Origin: Patescibacteria group bacterium
Lineage (GTDB): Bacteria > Patescibacteria > Microgenomatia > Daviesbacterales > UBA10151
Direction of reading: 5' to 3'
Length of the DNA: 10,647 bases
NCBI GenBank assembly: GCA_023487645.1
Contig: JAMDBX010000066.1
Coordinates: 1-10,647 of the forward strand
Under the pieces are notes generated by a model. The model did not search any database and was not told where the DNA came from. It saw only the letters and a program-made list of their open reading frames with translations. Shown here piece after piece: positions 1 through 6,611 of this stretch. The position numbers were made by a program, and so were the translations under genes. The first letter of the stretch is position 1. Every line of letters starts with the position of its first letter.

Positions 1-2045
1 CCCTGCTTAATCTTTTTTTGGACGCGGCGGACAGTCTGATCGCCAACAACATTACCGCTAACCTGCTGTTGCCCAAAAAGATTAATTTGCATTCCCAGCA
101 AAAACAGGCTGAGCCGATTAAGCTGGCGGTTTTAAATGATTATTTTGCCGAGTACCAGTTCATTGCTGAAGATATCCAAAAAAAGATTAAGCAGGGGGTG
201 CCGCCGGAAAATATTGCAATCATTGGTCGCAATAATAAAGACTTAAACCTGGCGGCGGAAACTTTGGAAAGATGCGGCATTCCTTTTGTGATTCATTCAG
301 ACCAAAATATTTTACAGGATTTGTATATCCAAAAATTAATTTTTACCCTCAGGGCAATCTGGAATATTGGCTCAGAGCGGGATTTGCTAAAAGCGATGCA
401 TCTGGATTTGTTTGATATTGAACCTTTGGATATTTACAAAATAATGGATTTTTCCCGGCAAAATAAGCTGCCGGTTTACGAGGTGTTACGCCGGCTGATG
501 CAGAAGTCGGAGGAGAAATTAAGACTGTCTAGTTTTGAAAACTTAGTTAAGTTTTATCAGACGTTAACTGCCTGGCAAAAGGATGCGTATAACGATACAT
601 TTGAAAAATTGTTTATTGGGGTGGTGGAAAAGTCGGGTTTCCGTGAAGCGATGCTAAAACATAGCCGGCGGTATGAACTGCTGGATAAACTAACTGCTTT
701 GTTCGAAGAAATTAAAGTGCTGGTGGAAAAAGAGCCTAATTTTAATTTGGGTGATTATTTAAATTACCTCGAACTTTGCCAAAAACATGAGCTGCCGCTT
801 AAAAGCCATGTGGAGACTGTCAGCCAAAACGCCGTCCGGTTGATGACAGCTCATCGCTCCAAGGGTTTGGAGTTTGATTATGTTTATATAGTTAATGTTT
901 ATGATGGTCATTGGGGTAACGCCAGAAAACGGTCAGCCGGTTTTCAGATTCCTTGGGATATTTTAGGGATTAAATTAAATTTGGAATCTACGGAAGATGA
1001 GGACGAAAGAAGACTGTTTTATGTGGGGATGACCCGGGCCAGAAAAGATATTATGCTTACCTTTTCCACCCGTGGAATGGAGGGAAACGAGCGTAGCCCC
1101 TCGCAATTTTTATCAGAAATTGACAAAAGGCTGGTTGAGGAAATTAATACTCAAAAATTTGAAAAACAATTCTTAGCCAATAAGGATATGATTTTTAACC
1201 CCAGACCAGCGTCAATCTTACCAGCCAAAAACGAGCAAGCTCTTCTCTCTGAGAAAAAAGAATTTTTCCGGCAGCTTTTTTTAATCCGGGGATTGTCGGC
1301 CACCGCTTTAAGCAATTACCAAAAATGCCCCTGGCAATTTTTCTACCGCAATTTATTGCAGTTTCCGGAGGTTAAAGAAAATTATATGAAGTTTGGCACC
1401 GCCATCCACCATGCTTTAGATTGTTATATCCGCCAAAGGAAAAACAAAGCTTTGACTGGTTATTTCCTGGTAGAAAGGTTCCGTGAGGTGTTGGATAAAG
1501 AGGCGTTGAGTGAGCCGGACCGGAAAGCATTATTTGAACGGGGAGAGCGGGCGCTGCTGGGGTATTTTGACAACGTAATTCCGACTTGGGGCAAGGATAT
1601 CCAAAGTGAGTTGATTATCAGGGGGGTCAAGCTGTCGGATGAAGTGGTTCTTACCGGGCGGTTGGATATGATTGAAATGCTTTCCGGCAGTGATGTGGCT
1701 GTCTATGATTTTAAAACCGGAAAGGCGAAATCGCGCAGCCAGATTGATGGGTCTAATGAAAAAAGTGAACGTAATTATTTACAGCAATTGGTCTTTTATA
1801 AAATTTTGCTGGACCGCTATAAAAACGGACTGATGAAAATGACCGAAGGAGTGATTGATTTTGTGGAGCCGGACGAGAAAGGGAGGTTTAAAAGCGAACG
1901 GTTTGACATGACCGAGGAGTTGGTCAAAAATTTGGAACAGAAAATTTTGCAAACTGCCAAAGAAATTATTAATTTGGAATTTTGGGATAGGCGTTGTGAT
2001 GACCCTAAGTGTGAATATTGCCAGTTAAAAAATTTAACCATGTAG
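1..2045 (+). CDS. UvrD/RecB-like helicase-nuclease, C-terminal part (5' end outside window)
   Basis: The frame is open to the left edge (codons from base 3), so the true start and the Walker A/B motifs lie upstream; the TTG at base 18 is not a credible start. Visible in order are a 2A-type segment (about 120-340), helicase motif V (TAHRSKGLEF, 846-875), motif VI (ERRLFYVGMTRAR, 1005-1043), and a PD-(D/E)XK nuclease domain of the RecB/AddB/Cas4 class. Nuclease landmarks are GTAIH (His codon 1407), GRLD (Asp 1665), DFKTG (Asp 1707, Lys 1713) and QLVFY (1785-1799). Cys codons at 1326, 1995, 2010 and 2019 could hold a 4Fe-4S cluster as in AddB. A superfamily 1 motor fused to this nuclease is known from RecB, AddA and mycobacterial AdnA/AdnB, which process DNA double-strand ends for recombination. 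Which of these it matches best cannot be decided without the N-terminus. Confidence 0.93.
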   Translation, partial: LLNLFLDAADSLIANNITANLLLPKKINLHSQQKQAEPIKLAVLNDYFAEYQFIAEDIQKKIKQGVPPENIAIIGRNNKDLNLAAETLERCGIPFVIHSDQNILQDLYIQKLIFTLRAIWNIGSERDLLKAMHLDLFDIEPLDIYKIMDFSRQNKLPVYEVLRRLMQKSEEKLRLSSFENLVKFYQTLTAWQKDAYNDTFEKLFIGVVEKSGFREAMLKHSRRYELLDKLTALFEEIKVLVEKEPNFNLGDYLNYLELCQKHELPLKSHVETVSQNAVRLMTAHRSKGLEFDYVYIVNVYDGHWGNARKRSAGFQIPWDILGIKLNLESTEDEDERRLFYVGMTRARKDIMLTFSTRGMEGNERSPSQFLSEIDKRLVEEINTQKFEKQFLANKDMIFNPRPASILPAKNEQALLSEKKEFFRQLFLIRGLSATALSNYQKCPWQFFYRNLLQFPEVKENYMKFGTAIHHALDCYIRQRKNKALTGYFLVERFREVLDKEALSEPDRKALFERGERALLGYFDNVIPTWGKDIQSELIIRGVKLSDEVVLTGRLDMIEMLSGSDVAVYDFKTGKAKSRSQIDGSNEKSERNYLQQLVFYKILLDRYKNGLMKMTEGVIDFVEPDEKGRFKSERFDMTEELVKNLEQKILQTAKEIINLEFWDRRCDDPKCEYCQLKNLTM

Positions 2046-2052
2046 ATTAGTT

Positions 2053-2081
2053 TTGCAAATAATCCGAAAGATAATTATAAT
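2053..2081 (+). promoter_or_regulatory. Predicted promoter for the 153-aa hypothetical gene
   Basis: A -35-like TTGCAA (2053-2058) is followed after exactly 17 bases by a consensus -10 TATAAT (2076-2081). The expected transcription start is about base 2088, only four bases before the ATG at 2092, so the transcript would be almost leaderless. This explains why no Shine-Dalgarno sequence is seen there. Seen by eye; not tested against a model. Confidence 0.55.
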
Positions 2082-2091
2082 TCTGAGCATT

Positions 2092-2553
2092 ATGGTTGAA
2101 AGAGACAAGATTATATATAGCCCAAAAAACTTGGCATTAAGTTTTTTAAAAGGTCAGGTTTTTCAAGGACCTCAAGAAGGAATTAGCTATGCAAAGTTTG
2201 TAAGAATTGGTAAATTGGTTTTGGTCTCTCCCGATGGAATGGGGGTAAACCACGAAAGTATAATTGTGGAGCCGGGTTTAGGTGCTAATGACGTGCCGAA
2301 ATTTCTATATGTAGCTAGAAGATTAGCTGATTCAAATAGTGTTCAAATTGATGCGGGAGAAATTTTTGTTTCTTTAAAAAGACAAACAATCTCTTTAAAA
2401 GAACAATCTTATGCTTTGCATCCTAAACGACATATCCCGACTAATATAACAGCACGGGAGATTAGCAGAGAGATTGTTGAAGCTTTAACTTTAAGCCCAG
2501 GTTTTACAGTAATGGCTGAAACTCCACCATCGTTAAAACCAAAGTCTTTTTAA
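2092..2553 (+). CDS. Hypothetical protein, 153 aa, unrecognised
   Basis: I do not recognise this family. The predicted protein is soluble, with no membrane segment or signal peptide. It has a central stretch GMGVNHESIIVEPGLG (about residues 56-71) that looks like an ordered beta/loop region, then VQIDAGEIFVSLKRQTISL, and a helical C-terminal part (ITAREISREIVEAL). The frame could begin at a TTG at 2053, but the ATG at 2092 is preferred because a TTG/TATAAT promoter ends just before it and the extra 13 residues overlap that promoter. It lies 46 bases after the helicase-nuclease and 10 bases before the peptidase gene, so it may be the first gene of the unit containing the peptidase and LUD genes. 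The stop codon is followed at once by the next gene's ribosome binding site. Confidence 0.75.
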   Translation: MVERDKIIYSPKNLALSFLKGQVFQGPQEGISYAKFVRIGKLVLVSPDGMGVNHESIIVEPGLGANDVPKFLYVARRLADSNSVQIDAGEIFVSLKRQTISLKEQSYALHPKRHIPTNITAREISREIVEALTLSPGFTVMAETPPSLKPKSF

Positions 2554-2554
2554 A

Positions 2555-2560
2555 AAGGGG
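2555..2560 (+). promoter_or_regulatory. Shine-Dalgarno of the M24 peptidase gene
   Basis: AAGGGG sits three bases before the ATG at 2564, right after the stop codon of the preceding gene. It is one of only two clear purine-rich ribosome binding sites in the window and supports internal translation of this gene from a shared transcript. Confidence 0.6.
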
Positions 2561-2563
2561 TTC

Positions 2564-3649
2564 ATGTTTCAACGCAGAATAAAAGATCTACGACAAAAAT
2601 TAGAAAAGGATAAAGTTGATGCAGTGCTAATTTCTGATGTAGCCAACATTGTCTATCTTACTGGTTTTACTAATTTTTCCAAAGATGAGCGGGAATCTTA
2701 TGTTTTTGTTGGTCAAGATTTTGCTTATATTATTACCGATGGTAGGTATACGGAAGCAGTCAAAAGGGAAGTTTCTCACCTAACCCTTTTTGAAAGGGGA
2801 CATAAAAAAACCACAGCGGATCTTTTTAAAAAGCATAAAAAAGAAATCAAAAGTTTAGGAATAGAAGAAGATAATTTAACGGTTGCTGAATATAAAGTTT
2901 TTAGCAAGCATTTCAAAAATACAAAACACTTTGAGGTTAGCCATTTAAGAAGCATTAAAACTCCGAAAGAAATTAATAAAATAGAAAAAGCCTGCAGATT
3001 AGGAGATTTAGCTTTTAAACATATTTTAAAAAAATTTAAAGTGGGAGTGACGGAAAAAGAAATTGCCCAGGAGATGGAAAATTTTATTAAATGCCGGGGG
3101 GCAGGAATTTCTTTTCCTACCATTGTGGCTTTTGGCAAAAACTCTTCGGTGCCGCATCACCAAACCGGGGAGACCAAGCTAACTGGAAACGATTTTGTGT
3201 TGCTGGATTTTGGAGTCAAGCTTAATAATTATTGTTCTGATATGACCCGGACTATATTTGTTGGCCAACCAACTGTAAAACAAAAAGAAATTTATGATGT
3301 TGTTTTAGCTGCCCAGCAAAAAGCAGTAGATTTTATAAATTCTGCCATTAAAGCTAAGAAAGAAATCACAGCAGCTGAGGTGGATAAAATAGCCAGAGAT
3401 TATATTATTGCCAAAGGTTATTCGAGTATTCCTCATTCTTTGGGTCATGGAGTGGGTTTAGAAGTCCATGAGGGGCCGCATTTGTCACCGAAAAGTAAAG
3501 ATATTTTAAAAGCAGGCATGGTTTTTTCCATTGAACCGGGGATATATTTGTCGGATTTTGGCGGAGTGAGAATTGAAGATTTGTTTGTTTTACAGGATGA
3601 TAAGCTTAAGCAATTAACTGATGCCACAAAGAAGATAATTTCACTATGA
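2564..3649 (+). CDS. M24 family metallopeptidase, Xaa-Pro aminopeptidase/prolidase type
   Basis: The protein has 361 residues, a normal length for the shorter aminopeptidase P/PepQ proteins. The N-terminal creatinase-like domain (about 1-125) contains the typical NIVYLTGFTNFSKDERESY stretch. The C-terminal pita-bread catalytic domain (about 135-355) carries all five dinuclear-metal ligands: Asp215 (LLDFGV), Asp226 (CSDMTRT), His295 (LGHGVG), Glu324 (SIEPGIY) and Glu338 (RIEDL). His198/His199 (PHHQTG) and His302 (EVHEGP) match conserved active-site histidines. The family removes N-terminal residues preceding proline, or cleaves Xaa-Pro dipeptides, in the cytoplasm. Substrate preference between the two cannot be read from sequence. 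It has a good ribosome binding site, and its stop overlaps the LUD gene start as ATGA, indicating translational coupling. Confidence 0.95.
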   Translation: MFQRRIKDLRQKLEKDKVDAVLISDVANIVYLTGFTNFSKDERESYVFVGQDFAYIITDGRYTEAVKREVSHLTLFERGHKKTTADLFKKHKKEIKSLGIEEDNLTVAEYKVFSKHFKNTKHFEVSHLRSIKTPKEINKIEKACRLGDLAFKHILKKFKVGVTEKEIAQEMENFIKCRGAGISFPTIVAFGKNSSVPHHQTGETKLTGNDFVLLDFGVKLNNYCSDMTRTIFVGQPTVKQKEIYDVVLAAQQKAVDFINSAIKAKKEITAAEVDKIARDYIIAKGYSSIPHSLGHGVGLEVHEGPHLSPKSKDILKAGMVFSIEPGIYLSDFGGVRIEDLFVLQDDKLKQLTDATKKIISL

Positions 3650-4257
3650 GTAAATGGGACAAATTACCTAATCAAGAAACAATTAATAAAACTGTTGAAG
3701 CACTTGCTGCAAATGGCATTAATGCCAAATTTGTTCAAAACGGGGAAGAGGCGAGAAAAGAAGTTTTTGCTTTAATTCCAAAAGGAGCAGAAATCATGAA
3801 TATGACTTCAGTGACTCTGGATACTTTGGGGATTGCTCAAGAAATCGTAGAATCCGGAAGATATAATTCAGTTCGGAAAAAATTGACGAGTATGGATAAA
3901 GATACGCAGGGTTTGGCAATGCTGAAATTGGGAGCGGCGCCGGAGTGGGTGATTGGTAGTATTCATGCAATCACTGAAGATGGACATGTTTTGATTGCTT
4001 CTCAGGGTGGCAGTCAGCTGCCGGCTTATGTTTTTGGATCAGCCCATGTAATTTGGGTAGCGGGTGCTCAAAAAATTGTTAAAAATAACGATGAGGGGAT
4101 AAAGCGGATTTACGAACACTGTTTGCCACTAGAAATTGAAAGGGCGAAAAAAGTCTACGGTAAGGGCAGTTCAGTTAATAAAATTCTAATTATTGATAAG
4201 GAAGTTAAACAAAATAGAATTGATTTAATTATAGTTGGTGAAGTATTGGGTTTTTAA
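3646..4257 (+). CDS. LUD-domain protein (LutC/YkgG-like)
   Basis: The protein has 203 residues and is almost entirely a LUD domain. Recognisable stretches are KGAEIMNMTSVTLDTLGI (about 46-63), WVIGSIHAITEDGHVLIASQ (101-120) and LPAYVFGSAHVIWVAGAQKI (125-144), ending in a DLIIVGEVLGF strand. LUD proteins include LutC of the lactate-utilisation LutABC complex, but the partners LutA and LutB (Fe-S subunits) are absent here. Stand-alone LUD proteins like this have no settled function, so I make no claim that it uses lactate. The ATG lies inside the stop region of the M24 peptidase gene (ATGA, 4-base overlap), so the two are probably translated together and may work on a common substrate; that is inference from spacing only. 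No Cys-rich Fe-S motif is present in this protein. Confidence 0.9.
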   Translation: MSKWDKLPNQETINKTVEALAANGINAKFVQNGEEARKEVFALIPKGAEIMNMTSVTLDTLGIAQEIVESGRYNSVRKKLTSMDKDTQGLAMLKLGAAPEWVIGSIHAITEDGHVLIASQGGSQLPAYVFGSAHVIWVAGAQKIVKNNDEGIKRIYEHCLPLEIERAKKVYGKGSSVNKILIIDKEVKQNRIDLIIVGEVLGF

Positions 4258-4267
4258 GCAAAGCTTG
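4254..4267. repeat. Single copy of a motif also seen in the 33-bp tandem repeat
   Basis: TTAAGCAAAGCTTG begins at the LUD stop codon and differs in one base from TTAAGCAGAGCTTG, the junction motif of the tandem array at 7291-7434. Both lie in gaps between convergent genes. It can form a short hairpin (AAGC, loop AAA, GCTT). It is followed by a second weak hairpin (4269-4281, GATCC with GGGTC) but no clear T-run, so terminator activity is uncertain. The 24-base gap 4258-4281 holds nothing else. Confidence 0.4.
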
Positions 4268-4281
4268 CGATCCTTTGGGTC

Positions 4282-4782
4282 TTAAGCGCGGTAGAGGTAA
4301 AAATTATCTTCTTTTTTAAACGGTTTCCAGTTGGGGAAATGATAAGTTTGAGTAATGACTGTTGACCCTTTTTTTAATTCTTTTTTTAATTTGTCTTCCA
4401 GTCTTTTAACCCCCTTATGTAAAAGATAGATATAGATAATATCGGCATCGCCATAAGTTTTAGCAAAAATATTACCATGCATAAATTTGGCACTCATTAA
4501 ATTTAAGCGGTGGGCTTTATATTTAGAATACAAAACCCGGAGCCAGGACTGTTCAACTCCAAAGGCTTTTGCATGCAACTTGGCTGCCTCGTATACCACC
4601 CGGCCGTCCCCTGATCCTAATTCATAAAATTTTTTGCCTTTTTTCACCCCGGCCAATTTTAAGATCTTTCTAATTTGGTCCATCTTGGTAGGAACAAAAG
4701 GGGCATCGGATCCTGCAAACCAGGATAAGCCGATAATGCAACCAAGAAGTATGCCGCCGGAAATGATTAAGCTGGTGTCCAT
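4282..4782 (-). CDS. Membrane-anchored class I SAM methyltransferase, FAM173/ATPSCKMT-like
   Basis: The protein has 166 residues. An N-terminal hydrophobic helix (about 4-23) is followed by PFVPTKMDQIRKIL (28-41), then motif I ELGSGDGRVV (54-63) for S-adenosylmethionine binding, an acidic residue at Glu77 ending strand 2, a DADIIYIYLL strand (112-121), KLKKELKKGSTVI (131-143) and HFPNW (148-152). The order membrane helix, PFVP, LGSGDGR, KL-EL-G, FP-W is what I remember of the eukaryotic FAM173 family (ATPSCKMT and ANTKMT), which methylate lysines in ATP synthase subunit c and the ADP/ATP carrier. Lysine methylation here is therefore a reasonable guess, but the substrate is unknown. It starts 7 bases after the femAB stop with no ribosome binding site, so it is probably co-transcribed with femAB. 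Confidence 0.85.
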   Translation of the reverse strand: MDTSLIISGGILLGCIIGLSWFAGSDAPFVPTKMDQIRKILKLAGVKKGKKFYELGSGDGRVVYEAAKLHAKAFGVEQSWLRVLYSKYKAHRLNLMSAKFMHGNIFAKTYGDADIIYIYLLHKGVKRLEDKLKKELKKGSTVITQTYHFPNWKPFKKEDNFYLYRA

Positions 4783-4789
4783 ATTAAAT

Positions 4790-5863
4790 TTATTTTCTAA
4801 GCAATTTCAATAAAAAGATTTTAAGCGGGGTTAATTTATCGATAACTGTAAACAGCCAATAAATGGGCCAATTAAAAACTAAATCATAAGTACCGACATA
4901 TTCAGTTAATTTTCCTCCGTATCCTTGTTTAAACTTATGGAATCCATACCAGGGATCTTTTGGGTCAGCATCAGGCCCCAGCGCTCCCCACATGTCAAAA
5001 TTTTTTAGCTTTAATTTTTTGCCCAAATTAATAGCTTCCCAGGCCACCAAGTTATTGGCCATGACTTCCGGGTGAGCTTTTAAGGAGCCGCCGTAAGGAT
5101 AATAAAGAGTATCTTGGAAATTTAGCAGCATCCAGGCCGTCAATGGCTCGCCCTGATAAAAAGCAATCAGTAATCTGGCTAAACCAGCTTCCTTTAAAGT
5201 TTTCCAGGCTTGCCGGTGGTAATATTCGTTGTGTCCGTGGTAACCTTGTCGGCGGGTGGTTTCAAAATAAAGTTTTAAATAAATTTCAAAGGCTCCATTG
5301 TCTGATAGCTCTTTCACTTCCACTCCGTGTTTTTTGGCCACCTTAATGTTGTACCTGGTTTTGGAATGCATATTTTTTAAAAGATCTGTTTCTGATTTTG
5401 TTAAATCAAGGACGAAATTATATTTGGTAAACAGGGGCTTGGGGGATTTAATAAAACTAGAATCTATAGTTTTGTCATCCCGACGAATGTCGGGATCCGA
5501 TTCCGAACTAGAGTCCGTTTTTTGGATTCCTGCATTCGCAGGAATGACAGAAGTAACTACATTCGGTTCAACTTTGACGAAAGCGCAGTTATTTTTTTTG
5601 CCGATTTCTGTTAAAGCCTCTGCCAGTTCAGCATCCGGGAAAGGTCCTTTGGGCAAATAGCCAACGTATTGATTAGTAAAGGGAATTTTGTGTAAGGTTA
5701 ATTGGAAGACTTTTGATAATTTGCCGTTTTGGTATAAACCATATCGGAGGAGGGGGATTCCTAAGGTTTTTCTAAATTCTCCCCATTCCCAAGATTGGAT
5801 AACATGAGTGGCTAATTTGTTATATTCTTTTTTCTGGTTATCTTTGATTGTTTTAAGATTCAT
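4790..5863 (-). CDS. FemAB-family peptidoglycan bridge ligase (lipid II amino-acyltransferase)
   Basis: The protein has 357 residues with the two acyltransferase-like halves of FemA/B/X proteins. The first half contains SWEWGEFRKTLG (24-35) and YVGYLPKGPF (66-75). The second contains SKTRYNIKVAKKHGV, the GEPLTAWMLL strand, YYPYGGS, NLVAWEAINLGKKL and a C-terminal GALGPDADPKDPWYGFHKFKQGYGG segment, followed by a hydrophobic tail. Family members transfer amino acids from aminoacyl-tRNA to lipid II stem peptides in the cytoplasm at the membrane, building the interpeptide bridge. Residues about 105-131 (SVIPANAGIQ through RRDDK) come from a palindromic repeat inserted in frame in the loop after the FVKVEP strand. 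The insert sits in a loop expected to vary, so the enzyme may still work. A TATAAT lies six bases before the ATG. The methyltransferase gene follows closely. Confidence 0.92.
   Translation of the reverse strand: MNLKTIKDNQKKEYNKLATHVIQSWEWGEFRKTLGIPLLRYGLYQNGKLSKVFQLTLHKIPFTNQYVGYLPKGPFPDAELAEALTEIGKKNNCAFVKVEPNVVTSVIPANAGIQKTDSSSESDPDIRRDDKTIDSSFIKSPKPLFTKYNFVLDLTKSETDLLKNMHSKTRYNIKVAKKHGVEVKELSDNGAFEIYLKLYFETTRRQGYHGHNEYYHRQAWKTLKEAGLARLLIAFYQGEPLTAWMLLNFQDTLYYPYGGSLKAHPEVMANNLVAWEAINLGKKLKLKNFDMWGALGPDADPKDPWYGFHKFKQGYGGKLTEYVGTYDLVFNWPIYWLFTVIDKLTPLKIFLLKLLRK
5473..5549. repeat. Double-hairpin palindromic repeat inserted inside femAB
   Basis: Two 26-base copies in inverted orientation (5473-5498 and 5524-5549) flank a 25-base centre. 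Each copy is itself a perfect 8-bp hairpin: ATCCCGAC, loop GAAT, GTCGGGAT at 5477-5496, and ATTCCTGC, loop ATTC, GCAGGAAT at 5526-5545. Aligned head to head the copies match at 20 of 26 positions. The six differences form three compensated base pairs, so the fold is preserved. Read on the minus strand it encodes SVIPANAGIQ and DPDIRRDD; on the plus strand it encodes WIPAFAGMT. These peptides are familiar from spurious or interrupted genes in many bacterial genomes carrying this class of dispersed repeat. The organisation resembles REP/MITE-like elements and the in-gene Rickettsia palindromic elements. No target-site duplication is obvious. Confidence 0.85.
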
Positions 5864-5869
5864 CTAACA

Positions 5870-5875
5870 ATTATA
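5870..5875 (-). promoter_or_regulatory. Predicted -10 box of femAB (leaderless start)
   Basis: On the minus strand a perfect TATAAT ends six bases before the femAB ATG, which puts the expected +1 on the A of the start codon at 5863. No -35 match is seen at normal spacing, and a second TATAAT lies further upstream (5888-5893). No ribosome binding site precedes the ATG. The rest of the 5864-5918 gap holds only an AT-only inverted repeat overlapping the upstream stop codon. Confidence 0.45.
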
Positions 5876-5918
5876 TAACAGGAAGAGATTATAAGGAGTT
5901 TTTCGTGAGAATCAAAAA

Positions 5919-6575
5919 CTAAAATAGTTGGGTTTTGGCTTTTTGTTTGAGTTCCTGGAATTTTTGTGCAGAGATTTGGGATAATTTTTGGCTTTTAATG
6001 GCATCGTAGGCTTCTTTTTCTTGTCCGGCAGAATCTGTAGCCCGCAGTTGGTTTTTATTCTGTTCTATAAAACTGTTAACTTCTTCTGCGGAAACCGTGG
6101 CCTCGTTGGTATAGAGCTTCTCAACAATCAACCGTAATTTGATGAGTTGCTTGATACTATTTCTGTCCTGTCCCTGCTGAGCCAGTAGAGAATCCAAAGC
6201 TTGTGCTCCTCCCACCTGCGCTTCTATTTCCGAGATTTTTTTATCAATATCCGTCTCGGTTACTACGACGTTTTTCTTAGCCGCCTCCCCTAAAATGATT
6301 TTTTCATCAATAAGTTGATTTAAGGTTTGAGTCCGGAATTGCTGATTTAGGCGGGATTGCAATTCCAGGTTAGTGATAGGCGAGCCGTTAACTGTGGCGG
6401 CTACAAACCAATTCTTTTTATAGATTGCCAAAAGTAAAAGACCGGCAATGATCAGAATAAGATAAAATGTTTTTGATGACTTCAGATTTCTAGCAGATGA
6501 AAACTTTTCAAGTAAGCTATTAATTTTGCTAAAGGGTCGGTCTGATTTAGGTTTTGAAGTAGGTTTCTTCATCAT
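5919..6575 (-). CDS. Membrane-anchored SurA N-terminal-domain protein (no PPIase domain)
   Basis: The protein has 218 residues from the ATG at 6575. A basic cytoplasmic tail (1-35) is followed by one membrane helix (about 36-51, YLILIIAGLLLLAIY) and then an extracytoplasmic SurA_N/trigger-factor-like chaperone region: VAATVNGSPITNLELQSRL (58-76), LNQLIDEKIILGEAAKKNVVVTETDIDKKI (85-114) and further helices with VSAEEVNSFIEQNK. In SurA and PrsA this fold clasps unfolded exported proteins around a rotamase domain. No rotamase domain is present here, so it may be a holdase or assembly factor rather than an isomerase. An in-frame TTG at 6611 would add 12 residues, but the ATG is chosen because a promoter -10 ends six bases before it. 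A second ATG follows at once (MMKK). It reads toward femAB, whose start lies 55 bases after its stop. Confidence 0.82.
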   Translation of the reverse strand: MMKKPTSKPKSDRPFSKINSLLEKFSSARNLKSSKTFYLILIIAGLLLLAIYKKNWFVAATVNGSPITNLELQSRLNQQFRTQTLNQLIDEKIILGEAAKKNVVVTETDIDKKISEIEAQVGGAQALDSLLAQQGQDRNSIKQLIKLRLIVEKLYTNEATVSAEEVNSFIEQNKNQLRATDSAGQEKEAYDAIKSQKLSQISAQKFQELKQKAKTQLF

Positions 6576-6581
6576 TGACCG

Positions 6582-6611
6582 ATAATAACAGAACTGGTTG
6601 CATCTTGGCAA
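6582..6611 (-). promoter_or_regulatory. Predicted leftward promoter of the SurA-N gene
   Basis: On the minus strand TTGCCA (6611-6606), an 18-base spacer and an extended -10, TG-T-TATTAT (hexamer 6587-6582), are present. The predicted +1 falls on base 6575, the A of the ATG, implying a leaderless mRNA. Its -35 overlaps that of the divergent rightward promoter. Confidence 0.55.

Noticed and set aside
18..20. TTG as the true start of the helicase-nuclease
   Set aside because: The frame stays open to the window edge and the N-terminal helicase motifs are missing, so the gene starts upstream.
2053..2091. TTG start giving a 166-aa protein with a hydrophobic leader (IIRKIIIILSI)
   Set aside because: The stretch coincides with a -35/-10 promoter and has no ribosome binding site; the ATG at 2092 fits better. 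A short hydrophobic leader cannot be fully excluded.
3646..4257. Lactate-utilisation operon (lutABC)
   Set aside because: Only a LUD-domain protein is present; the LutA and LutB Fe-S subunits are absent from the flanking genes.
5298..5660. Plus-strand protein containing WIPAFAGMT
   Set aside because: It is antisense to femAB. The familiar peptide comes from the palindromic repeat and is a known source of spurious gene calls.
5897..5920. Terminator after the SurA-N gene (AGTTTTT with AAAAACT)
   Set aside because: The stem is nearly all A-T with a 10-base loop and no following T-run, and it overlaps the stop codon; too weak to call.
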